The notes: generated by a model not told the origin, from the sequence alone. A stretch of DNA of 64,000 nt from Gemmatimonadaceae bacterium (GCA_035606695.1 DATNEW010000039.1:98419-162418); one strand, 5' to 3'; shown: positions 41,242-51,285, counted from the stretch's first letter. Numbers and translations are program-made.

Positions 41242-42789
41242 CTAGGCCGGCGCGGCGCTCGATTCCGGATCGGCCGGAACGACACCGGCTTCCTCCGAAA
41301 CGCCGCCGCGAAGTCTGCGCACCATGTTGACGAATGCCAGCGCACGCGAGCGATGCCGCAACGCAATCACGCCGACATACGTGATGGCGCCGACGAGCAC
41401 CTCGATGGCGAACTGAACGGAGACCGGATACGTCGCGGGCATCACGCGCCGCGCGGTCAGCACCATCAACGCCATCGCGATCGTTGAGCTCAACGCCGGC
41501 CACAGTGCGCCGATGTAGGCAGTCGGGCGCATCCCGAGAAGGCGAAATGCAAAGCGGTACGCCGGAAACATCACAATCGGAAATCCAAGGGCCCACGCGG
41601 CGGCGACGCCAACAGCGCCCCAGTGCGAGCCCGCGAAGAACAGCGGCGGCAACACCAGCACCGCGAAGAACGTGTAGTGAAGATCACGGCGCGCATGTCC
41701 CGTGGCGACGAGCACGGGCGGAATGATCGTCGCGATCGCGCGGAATCCTCCGTAGAACGCCAGCAGACGCAACGGGCCGACGGCGGCGCTCCACTGCGGT
41801 CCGAGGCCGAGTCGAACGAGATGATCCGCCGTGATCGACATGCCGATGGCGAGCGGCAGCACGATGAACGCAAGCCCCTCCGTCAGCGCCAGCGTGTAAC
41901 GCCTGAGCGCCGCCACGTCATTCTGCGCGGCCGAGAGGACGCTGGGAATCACGCGCTCGACGAGGGCGCTGACGCGGTCGATGGGAATCGTGGCCAGCGT
42001 CCAGCCGAACGTGTAGGCACCCAGTACCGCGCCGCCCAGCGCCCGGCCGACGACCGCGAAATCAGCGTTCGTATATACGTATTCTCCAACACGCGCAAAG
42101 GCGACTTGCCATCCAAACGTCGCGGCGGAGCGAATGCTCCTGAACTGTGACGGCCACGAGATTCGATGCGGGGCCCAGCTGATCGCCACACCGGTCGTGA
42201 TGACCGCGCTGATCATTCCCGCGTACACGAACGACCAGTAGCGGAAGCCCAGCAGCGCAAAGACGAGATTGCCAACCATCAGCGTGATGGCGGCGACGCT
42301 GTCGAGCCAGGCGAGCTTGCGGAACTGGAGCTCGCGGGCGAGCAGCGCCCGCGGCAGCATCTGCGGCGCCGTGATCATGAACATCACACTGAGCAGGAGC
42401 ACAATGCCTTCGACGCGCGGCTCGTGATAGAACGAAGCGACGACGGGCGACAGCGCCATGCACAACAGCGAGAAGCCGAACGCGTAGATCAGCGACAGGC
42501 CACCAAGCCGCGCAACCTGCTCTCGATCCATGTCGCGCCGCTGAATGATCGCGGCGCTCAATCCCAGGTCGTAAATCGGCGCGACGAGGCCCATGTAAAA
42601 CATGGCCATGCCGTAGAGGCCGTAATCGCTGGGCGTGAGGATGCGCGCCACCAACAGCGTCGATCCCCAGCTCACTACCTGAGTCAACCACTTCATGCCG
42701 GCCGTCCACGCGACGCCGACCACGAGCGATCGGTCGAGCGAGGCGGTGTCCGTCGAAGCGGTGTTCGCGTCCTTGAATTCCTTCGCCAT
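41242..42789 (-). CDS. Wzx-like lipopolysaccharide/oligosaccharide flippase
   Basis: 515 residues with about 12-14 TM helices in the MOP superfamily pattern ('GSTLLVARILTPSDYGLYGM', 'SAAIIQRRDMDREQVARL', 'FGWQVAFARVGEYVYTNADF'). It should flip the undecaprenyl-linked repeat unit to the periplasm for the Wzy-like polymerase. ATG 42789 with GAGG ahead of it is chosen; the upstream frame to 42894 overlaps the divergent glycosyltransferase leader. The gene is on the opposite strand from its partners. Confidence 0.92.
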   Translation of the reverse strand: MAKEFKDANTASTDTASLDRSLVVGVAWTAGMKWLTQVVSWGSTLLVARILTPSDYGLYGMAMFYMGLVAPIYDLGLSAAIIQRRDMDREQVARLGGLSLIYAFGFSLLCMALSPVVASFYHEPRVEGIVLLLSVMFMITAPQMLPRALLARELQFRKLAWLDSVAAITLMVGNLVFALLGFRYWSFVYAGMISAVITTGVAISWAPHRISWPSQFRSIRSAATFGWQVAFARVGEYVYTNADFAVVGRALGGAVLGAYTFGWTLATIPIDRVSALVERVIPSVLSAAQNDVAALRRYTLALTEGLAFIVLPLAIGMSITADHLVRLGLGPQWSAAVGPLRLLAFYGGFRAIATIIPPVLVATGHARRDLHYTFFAVLVLPPLFFAGSHWGAVGVAAAWALGFPIVMFPAYRFAFRLLGMRPTAYIGALWPALSSTIAMALMVLTARRVMPATYPVSVQFAIEVLVGAITYVGVIALRHRSRALAFVNMVRRLRGGVSEEAGVVPADPESSAAPA

Positions 42790-42867
42790 CGTCGTCCTCA
42801 ACGAAGCAAATGCGTGGCCAATGCGTGGCCAGTCGGTGCGCGTGCTTCTTGCCTCTGTAGCACGGCG

Positions 42868-43998
42868 ATGTCTGATGCATTCTCGGTCGCGCACGTCGTG
42901 GCACCCGCCGAGTTCGGCGGCCTGGAATCGGTCTTACAGCTGTTGACGCGCAGCCAGCGCGCACGCGGCCATGCCGCGCACGTCATTGCCGTCGTGCCGA
43001 CGGCGAACGGCGCGGCCGCATGTCTCGACGCGCTCGAGCATGGCGGCGCGACCGTCACTCGGATCGTCAGTCCGGGGCGGCATTACGTCCGGGAGTGGAG
43101 GACGCTTCGCGACGCCATCGCGCGGCTGTCGCCGGACGTCGTGCACACCCACGGCTACCGCGCTGATGTGCTCGCCGGGGATGCGGCGCGCCGGCTCTCG
43201 ACGCCGATCGTGTCGACGGTGCACGGGTTCACCGGCGGCGATTGGAAGAACCGCCTGTTCGAGTCGCTCCAATGCCGCGCGTTTCGCCGATTCGACGGTG
43301 TCGTCGCCGTGTCACGGCCCATGCGCGATGTCCTGGCTGCCCGCGGCGTCGGCGATGAGCGATTGCACGTCGTTCCAAATGCGTACGCAACGGATCAGCC
43401 CGCACTCGATGCTTCCGCATCGCGAAACATCCTTGGCATCGATGAGCAGGAATACTGCATCGGCTGGGTCGGCCGCCTGAGCTTCGAGAAAGGGGCCGAC
43501 GTCATGCTCTCGGCGCTCGCGCAACCCGCGCTGCGCGGCGCGACGCTGGCGATCGTCGGCGACGGGCCGGAGCGGTCACGTCTCGAGGCGCTTGCCCACA
43601 CGCTCGGCGTCGCCAAGCGCGTGCACTGGTGCGGACCGCGGCGCGACGCGCGGCGACTGCTTCGCGCGTTCGACTGCGTCGCGTTGAGCTCGCGCACTGA
43701 AGGAACGCCGATGGTATTGCTCGAGGCGATGTCCGCCGGTGTTCCTCTCGTCGCGACGCGCGTTGGAGGAATTCCCGACGTCGTCGACGACGGCTGCGCG
43801 CATCTCGTTCCCGCTGAATCACCGGAAAAGCTCGCGGCGGCGATCGCCGCGCTTCGCGGGAACGCGGACGACACGGCGTGCCGGGCGGCGAAGGCGAGTC
43901 AACGCGTGCGGCATCGCTACTCGATCGAGCAGTGGGTCGCCGATTACGATGACGTGTATCGCGGCGCAATGCGCGGCTCGTCACGCATGGCTTCATGA
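42868..43998 (+). CDS. Glycosyltransferase family 4 protein
   Basis: 376 residues from ATG 42868. 'VAHVVAPAEFGGLESVLQLL' is the Gly-rich acceptor loop, 'VVHTHGYRADVLAG' a typical GT4 segment, 'YCIGWVGRLSFEKGADVM' opens the donor domain and 'EGTPMVLLEAMSAGVPLVA' holds the E-x7-E motif. It diverges from the flippase with 78 bases between and overlaps the next gene by 4 bases. Confidence 0.9.
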   Translation: MSDAFSVAHVVAPAEFGGLESVLQLLTRSQRARGHAAHVIAVVPTANGAAACLDALEHGGATVTRIVSPGRHYVREWRTLRDAIARLSPDVVHTHGYRADVLAGDAARRLSTPIVSTVHGFTGGDWKNRLFESLQCRAFRRFDGVVAVSRPMRDVLAARGVGDERLHVVPNAYATDQPALDASASRNILGIDEQEYCIGWVGRLSFEKGADVMLSALAQPALRGATLAIVGDGPERSRLEALAHTLGVAKRVHWCGPRRDARRLLRAFDCVALSSRTEGTPMVLLEAMSAGVPLVATRVGGIPDVVDDGCAHLVPAESPEKLAAAIAALRGNADDTACRAAKASQRVRHRYSIEQWVADYDDVYRGAMRGSSRMAS

Positions 43999-45236
43999 TC
44001 GACCCCCGGTGGTTCATGGTCGCGGCGCCGGCCGCGCCGCTCGCCGTGGCGACATGGTTGTATCCGGCCGTGCTGTCGCTGTACGCGCGGCCCGATCAGG
44101 CCGATGCATCGTCGCCGCCCGATCCGGCCGAGTGGCCAACGGTCAGCATCGTGCTGTCCGCGTACAACGCGGAGAGCGTCATCGCGCGCACGCTCGATCA
44201 GTTGCTTGCCACGGACTATCCGCGCGAGCGGCTGCAGATTCTCATCGTGTCCGACGGCAGTACGGACGCCACGGAAGCGATCGTTCAACGGTATGCAGAT
44301 CGCGGCGTCGAGCTCCTTGTAGTGCCGCGCGGCGGCAAGACTCTCGCTGAGAATCAAGCGGCGGCGGTCGTGCGCGGAGAGATCGTCGTCGGTACGGACG
44401 CCTCGATCATCGTGTACCCGAACGCCGTCCGGGTACTCGTGCGTCGTCTCATCGCCGAGCCGCGGTTGGGCGTCGTGTCGGGGCGTGCGCTGGTCGTGCC
44501 GCACGCCGTGTTCGCGGAAGGTGCGACCGCGGCGATGAGCGCTGTGGCGCCATCCGGCGGTTATTATGATTTTCTAAATCGGCTGCGGTTGCACGAGCAG
44601 CGGCTGGGGGGCACCGTCGGCGCTACCGGCGGGCTGTACGCGCAACGCCGGGACGTGTTCAACGTCGCGCTGCCGCCGCAGGTGACACGCGACATGGCGT
44701 GCACGCTCATCGCGCGCGAGCTCGGGTATGGGTCGGCGCAGGAAAACGGCGCGTGCTGTCTCTGGGGCCAGGCGGCGTCGTTGAGCTCCGAGTACCGGCG
44801 GCACGTGCGCACGATCATCAATGGGCTCGACACGCTCTGGCATTTTCGGCGGTTGCTGAATCCGCGGCGCGGCGGCGTGTATGCGTGGCAGTTGTGGGGG
44901 CACAAGGTGAGCCGATCGCTCATCTATCCCGCATGTGCCATCGCCGCGGTCGGACTGGTTTCACTCGTGGCGTCATCGTCGATTGCCCGCGTGCTGTTCG
45001 CCGCCGGCGTCGTTGTGCTGGCGACCGGGCTGGCGTTCGGACATTCGCCGCAGCCGCGCCCAAAGTCACGATACGCCGCTGCGTTCGCGCCGGCGTGCGT
45101 GGGATTGACGGCCGGTCTCGCTGCCTGGTGGTCGTTCGCGCGTGGCCGCCACGCCGTGACGTGGGAGCCAACGCCTCGTGGCTCGAGCGTCGAGAACGAC
45201 GCTCAAAGCCCGGCCGTCATTGCCCCGACCGTTTGA
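43995..45236 (+). CDS. Glycosyltransferase family 2 membrane protein
   Basis: 413 residues. An N-terminal TM segment precedes the GT-A domain: 'VSIVLSAYNAESVIARTLD', 'ILIVSDGSTDATEAIVQRY', the DxD-like 'VGTDAS' and 'GATGGLYAQRRD'. Three or four TM helices at the C-terminus ('LIYPACAIAAVGLVSLVASS') place it in the inner membrane, like processive or polyprenyl-linked GT2 enzymes. Its last 20 bases overlap the 3' end of the convergent sugar transferase gene. Confidence 0.88.
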   Translation: MIDPRWFMVAAPAAPLAVATWLYPAVLSLYARPDQADASSPPDPAEWPTVSIVLSAYNAESVIARTLDQLLATDYPRERLQILIVSDGSTDATEAIVQRYADRGVELLVVPRGGKTLAENQAAAVVRGEIVVGTDASIIVYPNAVRVLVRRLIAEPRLGVVSGRALVVPHAVFAEGATAAMSAVAPSGGYYDFLNRLRLHEQRLGGTVGATGGLYAQRRDVFNVALPPQVTRDMACTLIARELGYGSAQENGACCLWGQAASLSSEYRRHVRTIINGLDTLWHFRRLLNPRRGGVYAWQLWGHKVSRSLIYPACAIAAVGLVSLVASSSIARVLFAAGVVVLATGLAFGHSPQPRPKSRYAAAFAPACVGLTAGLAAWWSFARGRHAVTWEPTPRGSSVENDAQSPAVIAPTV

Positions 45237-46377
45237 AGAACATCACGAGCGGCGTCTGCACCATGATGCGCAGATCCTGAAGAACGCTGCGCCGGCGCAG
45301 GTACTCGAGATCGTACCACACTTTCGCCTTCACGTCGTCGATCGATGCATCGTACGAATGGCGAATCTGCGCCAAGCCGGTGATGCCCGGGCGCGTGCGC
45401 TGGCGAATCGGATAGTAGCCGATCTTCTCGACCAGGTTCGGAACGATGGTCGGTCGCTCGGGCCGCGGCCCGACGATGTTCATGTCGCCCTTGAGCACGT
45501 TGAGGAGCTGCGGCAGCTCGTCGAGCCGACACTTGCGCAAGAAGCCGCCGATGGGCGTCACGCGTGGATCCTTCTTCTGCGCCCAGACCGCGCCCGTGCC
45601 CGCTTCGGCGTCGACGCGCATCGTGCGGAACTTGTACATCGTGAAGGACTGCCCGCACGCGTTCCACACGCGACGATCGTGCACCGCATTCGCTATGCGC
45701 CGGCGCCGCGCGTCGGCGCGCGCTTCCGCCTGCGTCGCGCGACGGTCGGTTCCGCGCCGGCGTTCGACGGCGACTGCCTTGTTGTACATTCGGCGATCGC
45801 TCTGCGCCTGCCGCGCATTCGCGCGCACCGCTCGGCCCGCGCGCGGATGCCGTGCATCGATCGCGCGGCGGTCCGCCGGCGACAGATTGTCATAGCGTCG
45901 CCGGTCGCGGCCGACGCGCACCTGCTTGTAAATGATCGGTCCCTTCGACGTCAGACGCACCGCGATCGCGAGCAACAGCATCACCGGCGACAACACTATC
46001 AACGACACCGCGGCGATCGTCACGTTCAGCGCACGCACGGACTTGCCGTTGCGCGGCCGGGATCGACGGTCGAGAAACACCGGTGGATCGACCGCGGCGG
46101 CGGCCGCTTCGGGAACGCGCTCCTTCAACTGCAGCTTCCCCGCGGGCGCACCGGCGACCGTCGTCAGTGTCGTGAGATCGTTCGGCGCGAGTCCGGCGAC
46201 GACGAGCGGTTGCACGGCCGCGGCCGGCGACGGACCGCCGGTTACCGACTCGAGTTGCTGCTGAGTCGAATTGTCATTCGCTGAGGTGCTGCCTTGTGAG
46301 GTTTCCGCATCAGGCTGCACCGCCGACCGCGAGCGGCGAAGCCTCGCGTAGCGGAAGGATTGTGCTGCTGAACCCAT
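45217..46377 (-). CDS. Initiating sugar phosphate transferase (phosphoglycosyl transferase) with an Arg-rich insertion
   Basis: 386 residues. A disordered N-terminal about 110 residues is followed by the re-entrant membrane helix (about 117-141, '[19 protein letters not shown]') and '[15 protein letters not shown]'. In the family, 'FTMYKFRTM' normally follows within a few residues; here about 85 extra residues (about 158-243) rich in Arg, Ala and Asp intervene before '[15 protein letters not shown]'. The catalytic '[20 protein letters not shown]' and 'IVGPRPERP' are intact. It transfers a sugar phosphate to undecaprenyl phosphate, starting the repeat unit. The insertion is described as a separate finding. 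Confidence 0.9.
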   Translation of the reverse strand: MGSAAQSFRYARLRRSRSAVQPDAETSQGSTSANDNSTQQQLESVTGGPSPAAAVQPLVVAGLAPNDLTTLTTVAGAPAGKLQLKERVPEAAAAAVDPPVFLDRRSRPRNGKSVRALNVTIAAVSLIVLSPVMLLLAIAVRLTSKGPIIYKQVRVGRDRRRYDNLSPADRRAIDARHPRAGRAVRANARQAQSDRRMYNKAVAVERRRGTDRRATQAEARADARRRRIANAVHDRRVWNACGQSFTMYKFRTMRVDAEAGTGAVWAQKKDPRVTPIGGFLRKCRLDELPQLLNVLKGDMNIVGPRPERPTIVPNLVEKIGYYPIRQRTRPGITGLAQIRHSYDASIDDVKAKVWYDLEYLRRRSVLQDLRIMVQTPLVMFFKRSGQ

Positions 46378-46438
46378 CTACTGCTCCTGCCGGCTGCTTC
46401 GGACGCGGGTCGTTCCGCGTCCGTCGTTCTGTCCCTCG

Positions 46439-47257
46439 TCAAAAGACCCGCGTTCCACCCCAGACGCTGAGCACGATGGCACCGACGTAGGCACCGGTTC
46501 GAATCCAATCCGACCAGTCGCGCTTGGTTTGCTCGGCCACATAGATCTCGTCACCGGCGCGCAGGTCGAGTTGATCGATCGTCGCGCCCGAAGCGACTTC
46601 TTCGCGCAGACGCTTGGCCTTCACGATCTCTTTGCCGTTTCGGCGCACCGTCGTTTCATCGACGTTCGCCTGATTCGTCGGACCGCCGGCGCTCATCAGC
46701 GCGTCGCTCAGCAACATGTCGGGGCGCACGGAATAGAAGCCGGGCTTCGTCACCGCGCCCGAGACCGCGACGCGAATCAACGGCTGCGCGACGATGCTCG
46801 GACTCACCACGTACTTGCCGATCTGCTTCGTGAGATACGGCGTCAGCTCCGACCAGAGCACGCCGGTGAGCGGAATCTGTCCGATGTCAGGCAGCTCCAG
46901 CACGCGACCCGATCGCACAGTGAAGGTGTCGGTGAGAGACGGTACGTTCGCAACGCGCAGCGCGACGCGATCGCCAACGTTGAAGTCGCCATTCTGCAAC
47001 CGGTCGCGAATGCTTTCGAGCTCGGCGACGTTGTCCTCCCAGACCTTTCGATCCTTAGTCGCCCGCGCGGCCGAGTCCACCGTGAAGCTGCGCGCCGTCA
47101 ATACTTCACGTGTTGCGAACGGTGATGCAGCGCGCGACGCCTGCGCCGCGACTTGTCCACTCGCCTGCGCCGTCGACTGTGCGTCCGCTGCCGGTGCACC
47201 GAGCACGAGCGCGGCGAGTGCGCTGCATGCGACGTGTCTCATCACATTTCTCGACAT
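46439..47257 (-). CDS. Polysaccharide export protein (Wza/SLBB family)
   Basis: 272 residues with a signal peptide ending near AADAQ. The Poly_export domain begins at about 90 ('GDFNVGDRVALRVANVPSL') and an SLBB domain follows ('IRVAVSGAVTKPGFYSVRP'). The C-terminal about 20 residues ('IRTGAYVGAIVLSVWGG') could be the membrane-spanning helix that forms the outer-membrane pore in Wza. No lipobox Cys is present, unlike Wza itself. It diverges from the Wzc-like gene, its usual partner. Confidence 0.9.
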   Translation of the reverse strand: MSRNVMRHVACSALAALVLGAPAADAQSTAQASGQVAAQASRAASPFATREVLTARSFTVDSAARATKDRKVWEDNVAELESIRDRLQNGDFNVGDRVALRVANVPSLTDTFTVRSGRVLELPDIGQIPLTGVLWSELTPYLTKQIGKYVVSPSIVAQPLIRVAVSGAVTKPGFYSVRPDMLLSDALMSAGGPTNQANVDETTVRRNGKEIVKAKRLREEVASGATIDQLDLRAGDEIYVAEQTKRDWSDWIRTGAYVGAIVLSVWGGTRVF

Positions 47258-47428
47258 TCAAATTCTCTCGCGTCAAACGTTCTCCTGACTCGCTTCAATG
47301 CACGGCGTATACCAAACATGTGATACCTCTCACCAGCGCAATGAGACAAATGGCCAAAGACTTGCCTGTTTACGGATGCGACGCGGAGAAGTACTTCGCG
47401 CGCACGACGTCGCTCACCTATCCGTTGT
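47258..47428. promoter_or_regulatory. Divergent control region between the Wza-like and Wzc-like genes
   Basis: 171 bases, partly AT-richer than the surrounding genes. It contains the imperfect palindrome GTATACCAAACATGTGATAC at about 47309-47328, a plausible -10 or operator. The Wzc-like ATG at 47429 has no Shine-Dalgarno, so its start may be weak or shifted. Confidence 0.4.
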
Positions 47429-49834
47429 ATGTCTGGTCAATTGGTGCCGCAGCCACGGCGCAACGCGCCGGTCGAAGCAGAACACGCGCAGCTTCCTCAA
47501 CACGCGTCTCACGCGTGGCCCGAGCCCGCAGCCGGTCCGCCACCGTCGACGCAGAGTCCGCCGTTTCAGTGGCGTCGGTACGTCGACGCGGTACGGCGTC
47601 ATCGCTGGCTCGTGCTCGCCCTCGTGTTCGTCGGGATCGGTGCGGGCTGGGCCGCGAGTCGCTTCGTCAAACCGAAATACGAAGTTCACACGACGATCTG
47701 GATTCCAGCGGAAGATCGCGCGAACGACGCCGCAAACGTCCCGGGCGGACGCGTCCTCGACGCCGCCGGTTGGGCGGATCTGATGACCAGCTTCGCCGTG
47801 CTCGACAAAGTCGTCGCGCAAATGGGTCTCGTTGCGTCGGCACGCGATACATCGCAACAGTCGGCGCTCGCGGGCTTCCGTCCTTCGGACGCACTGGTGC
47901 CCGGCAAATACACACTGACTCTCGCGAACGGCCGATATACGCTCACGCCTGAGAAGGGCTCGCCGGAATCGGGCGCGATCGGCGACTCGATCGGCAGAAA
48001 ATTCGGCTTCGAGTGGGCGCCGACGGCTCGACAGATCGGTACGCGCGGACAGATGGAGTTCAGCGTCGCTGCCGTACGACAGGCGTCAGCCTGGCTCCGC
48101 CAACGCCTGACGGTTCAGTTGAGCGATTCGAATTTCATCATCGCCAAGCTGCGCGGCGCGCAGCCCGACCGCGATGCCGCGGTGCTGAACACGCTCGCGC
48201 GCGAAGTGGTCGCGACCGGTACTGAGCTCAAGCGGCACAACAATACCGAAGTCGCGCAGAATCTTCAGCAGGAATTCAATGAAGTATCGGGCTCGCTCAA
48301 ATCGTCCGAAGACGCGCTCGCGCGATTCCGCACGAGCGCGATCACGCAGCCGAGCGAGCAGTCGATCACGGACGCGATGCGCGATCCGACCGCGGCGCAA
48401 TACTTCGCGTCGAGCGCCGCGCGCGACAGCCTGAAGAACGATCGCGAGGCCCTCGAGCGCGTGATCAGCGACGCGAAGCGCGGCCCGATCAACGTCGGCG
48501 CGCTACTCTCGATTCCATCCGCGCGGTCCGCGCCGGAGTTGAGCGCCGCGGTCTCCGAGCTCAACAAAGCCGACTCGAGCTATCAAGCGCTTCGCCGCCA
48601 GTTCACCGACGATTATCGGCCGGTGAAGGATCTTCAGGCGCAGATGACACGCCTGCGCTCGCAGACGATTCCGCAAATCGCATCCGGCATTCTCTCGCGG
48701 CTGCAAACTTCCCAGGGGCAGTTTGCCACGCGTGCCTTCGATGCGCAGCGCAAACTACAGGCGATCCCCGAGCGCGCGCTCGAAGAAGCGCGACTCCGCC
48801 GCGACGTGCAAACGAAAGAAAATCTCTACACGACGCTCAAGGGCAAGCTCGACAATTCGCACATGGCCGAGCAGAGCACCGTGGCTGAAGCGCGCGTGCT
48901 CGATGTCGCCGACGCGGCAACGCTGCCGGTTGCGAACACGCGGCCCTACATCCTCGCGGTGAGCGTACTGTTCGCGCTCGTCCTCGGCATCGGCGCCGCG
49001 CTCGTGCTCGATCGGTTCGATCCAAAGCTCCGCTATCCGGAACAGGTCGGCGAGCTTGGGCTCAGCCTCCTGGCAGCCGTACCGCACATGAACGCCTCGA
49101 CCGAGATCGATCATTCAGCAGAAGAGGCGGCGCAGGCGGTCGAAGCATTCCGCGCGCTTCGCTTGAACCTTCGTCATCAACAGCCGGGCGCGGGCGCGGT
49201 GCAACTGACCGTGACGAGCCCCGGAGCATCGGAAGGGAAGTCGCTGCTCGCCGCGAACCTCGCGCTGTCGTTCGCCGAGGCGGGGTATCGTACGCTGCTG
49301 ATCGACGGCGACATTCGCCGCGGTCGCCAGCACGAGACGTTCGGCGCGGCGAATGAACCCGGCCTCACCGATTTCCTGGCGGGACACGCTCGCGCCGACG
49401 AGATCGCGCGGCGCTCGACGCACGCCAACCTCCTCGTCATTCCGTCCGGATCTCGCGTCAACAGCGGGCCCGAGCTACTGATGTCGAATGAACTGCCGCG
49501 ACTGCTCGCGGCGGTGAGGCCCCTCTTCAACGCGATCATCGTCGACAGCGCGCCACTCGGCGCCGGTGCCGACGCACTCGCGCTCGGCGCGGCAACCGGG
49601 AACGTGATGCTGGTGCTGCGCGCTGGAGCCACCGAGCGTCGCATGGCCGAGTCTCGCTTGTCGCTCTTGCGTCGTGCGCCAGTACGAATTCTGGGCGCCG
49701 TGCTGAACGACATCGGTGCGACGGCCGTGTATGACGAGTACAGCTACATCGAAGGGTACTACGTGCCGATGGCTACGGAGCCGTCGACGGAAACGATGCC
49801 GATAGCCGTACAAGTGCAGACTCAGGGCGATTGA
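47429..49834 (+). CDS. Wzc-like chain-length regulator and bacterial tyrosine autokinase
   Basis: 801 residues. A Wzz domain with TM helices at about 58-76 and about 505-525 encloses a large periplasmic coiled-coil region. The cytoplasmic kinase has Walker A GASEGKS (about 599-606), Walker A' 'LLIDGDIRRG' (about 622-632) and a Walker B-like 'IIVDSAPLG'. A C-terminal tyrosine cluster, YDEYSYIEGYY, is the expected autophosphorylation site. It controls polymer length and export with the divergent Wza-like protein. A Pro/Gln/His-rich stretch precedes the first TM helix. Confidence 0.93.
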   Translation: MSGQLVPQPRRNAPVEAEHAQLPQHASHAWPEPAAGPPPSTQSPPFQWRRYVDAVRRHRWLVLALVFVGIGAGWAASRFVKPKYEVHTTIWIPAEDRANDAANVPGGRVLDAAGWADLMTSFAVLDKVVAQMGLVASARDTSQQSALAGFRPSDALVPGKYTLTLANGRYTLTPEKGSPESGAIGDSIGRKFGFEWAPTARQIGTRGQMEFSVAAVRQASAWLRQRLTVQLSDSNFIIAKLRGAQPDRDAAVLNTLAREVVATGTELKRHNNTEVAQNLQQEFNEVSGSLKSSEDALARFRTSAITQPSEQSITDAMRDPTAAQYFASSAARDSLKNDREALERVISDAKRGPINVGALLSIPSARSAPELSAAVSELNKADSSYQALRRQFTDDYRPVKDLQAQMTRLRSQTIPQIASGILSRLQTSQGQFATRAFDAQRKLQAIPERALEEARLRRDVQTKENLYTTLKGKLDNSHMAEQSTVAEARVLDVADAATLPVANTRPYILAVSVLFALVLGIGAALVLDRFDPKLRYPEQVGELGLSLLAAVPHMNASTEIDHSAEEAAQAVEAFRALRLNLRHQQPGAGAVQLTVTSPGASEGKSLLAANLALSFAEAGYRTLLIDGDIRRGRQHETFGAANEPGLTDFLAGHARADEIARRSTHANLLVIPSGSRVNSGPELLMSNELPRLLAAVRPLFNAIIVDSAPLGAGADALALGAATGNVMLVLRAGATERRMAESRLSLLRRAPVRILGAVLNDIGATAVYDEYSYIEGYYVPMATEPSTETMPIAVQVQTQGD

Positions 49835-49866
49835 GCGGCCGCGCAGCGCGGCTCGCGGGAGCGACA

Positions 49867-51285
49867 ATGGAGTTGGAGAACGCAAACGGACCAGAATCGA
49901 GAGATCGGGCGGACCTGCTCGCCGCGTGGCGCGGGCAGGTTCGCGAGCTCGAGGCGATCGCCGTCAGCGCGGACGATGCAGAATCAGAATTGCTCTCTCA
50001 ACTCCGCGGCATCGCCGACGATCTCGCGCGAGGACCCGCGCTCGTCGTCCCGCAGATCTCGGCGAGTGTCGATGCGTCGATGCAGGTCGGGCTCGTCAAC
50101 GAGGCCATCGCTCGGGCTGACGTCGCGACGATCGCCGGCGACAGCGCGATCGCGTCGCCGTTCGATCTCGCCGCGCTGACTGCGGCGATCGGATCGATCG
50201 AGCAAGCGGCCTCTGAAGTCGTTGCACGCGCGGAGGGAGAATTCATCGAGGCGCGGCAGGCCATCGCGACCGAAGTCGCGGGCATTCGCGAGAGCCTCGC
50301 TGCCGAGCTGAAGGCGCTGCGCGCGGAAGTACAGCGTTCGCAGCGTCGCGCGGCCCGTCGTTCGACTGATCTCGCCGGGCCGCGCATTCTCGATTCCGCG
50401 AATGAATCACCTGTGGTCGCGCGGCTCGCCGACGTGTGCGCGCAGCTCGATTCGTTGAGGGCGCAGACACAGCAATTGACCGACGCGCTGCCAACGCAAG
50501 CTCAGGCGAATTCTTCGGCGCTCGGCGACGCGATGACGGAGCTTCGCAACTTCATCGACGGCGCGGTGTCGTCGCTGCGGCAGGATGTCAGCGCGTCGCT
50601 CAAGAGCGCGAACGACGCTGCGGCGGAATCATTGATCGCCGTCAATGCCGTGCACGCCACGATCGTCGCCGATGCGCGCGAGCAATCGGAACGCCTCTCC
50701 GCGTCGCTCCGAGCTGAGCTGTCTACTTCGCTGAAGGAAGAGCTCTCAACGGCGCTCGCCGAAATGCGGAAGACATCACGCGACGCTCGCGGCGACCTCC
50801 ACGCCCTGGCGAGCGACGTGCGCGAGCAAGCGAGCCGAAACCGTCTCGCCGAGCAGGAAGCTGCCCGGGAAGTTGCCGCGTTACGCGAGGCCGCGGACGC
50901 CAAACGAATCGAAGACGATCACGCGGCGTTGCAGCGTGCGGTCGCCATGCTGGCGGTGCTCGAGTCGTTGGACGACGCGCTGCACGCGCTCCGGCGAGAG
51001 CCCGATGCCGCGGCTCGCGATCGTATCGCTCACTTCGAGCGACAGGCTCGGGCGATGGCATCGCTCGTCGAGCTCGACGAGATCGCGACCGATGGAGAGT
51101 TCGACGAGGATCGCCACGAGATCGTCGGCGTACTGCCGCTCGACGGCGACACCGACGGTGCGATCGAGGTGCGGCAGCGCGGTTACACGTTCCGCGGTCG
51201 CGTCATTCGCCGAGCGCAGGTGGTGGTCAGCGCAGCGAGTCTTGCCGCATCCTGCGTTGGCGACGGATTCGAGCTGACGCTCTAG
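49867..51285 (+). CDS. Long coiled-coil protein with a C-terminal GrpE-like domain
   Basis: 472 residues from ATG 49867 (GGGAG upstream); a TTG at 49831 overlapping the Wzc stop is the alternative. Residues about 1-350 are Ala/Glu/Arg-rich heptad sequence with no TM helix. At about 355-400 helices such as 'AVAMLAVLESLDDALHALR' resemble the GrpE helical bundle. The end 'GEFDEDRHEIVGVLPLDGD' and 'VRQRGYTFRGRVIRRAQVVV' follows the GrpE beta-domain pattern: the conserved His, then the QKGY-like turn, G-R and R-x-A-x-V-x-V. GrpE is the nucleotide exchange factor of DnaK, usually about 200 residues. Here the domain sits on a long coiled coil directly behind a tyrosine kinase; its partner is unknown. 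Confidence 0.7.
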   Translation: MELENANGPESRDRADLLAAWRGQVRELEAIAVSADDAESELLSQLRGIADDLARGPALVVPQISASVDASMQVGLVNEAIARADVATIAGDSAIASPFDLAALTAAIGSIEQAASEVVARAEGEFIEARQAIATEVAGIRESLAAELKALRAEVQRSQRRAARRSTDLAGPRILDSANESPVVARLADVCAQLDSLRAQTQQLTDALPTQAQANSSALGDAMTELRNFIDGAVSSLRQDVSASLKSANDAAAESLIAVNAVHATIVADAREQSERLSASLRAELSTSLKEELSTALAEMRKTSRDARGDLHALASDVREQASRNRLAEQEAAREVAALREAADAKRIEDDHAALQRAVAMLAVLESLDDALHALRREPDAAARDRIAHFERQARAMASLVELDEIATDGEFDEDRHEIVGVLPLDGDTDGAIEVRQRGYTFRGRVIRRAQVVVSAASLAASCVGDGFELTL

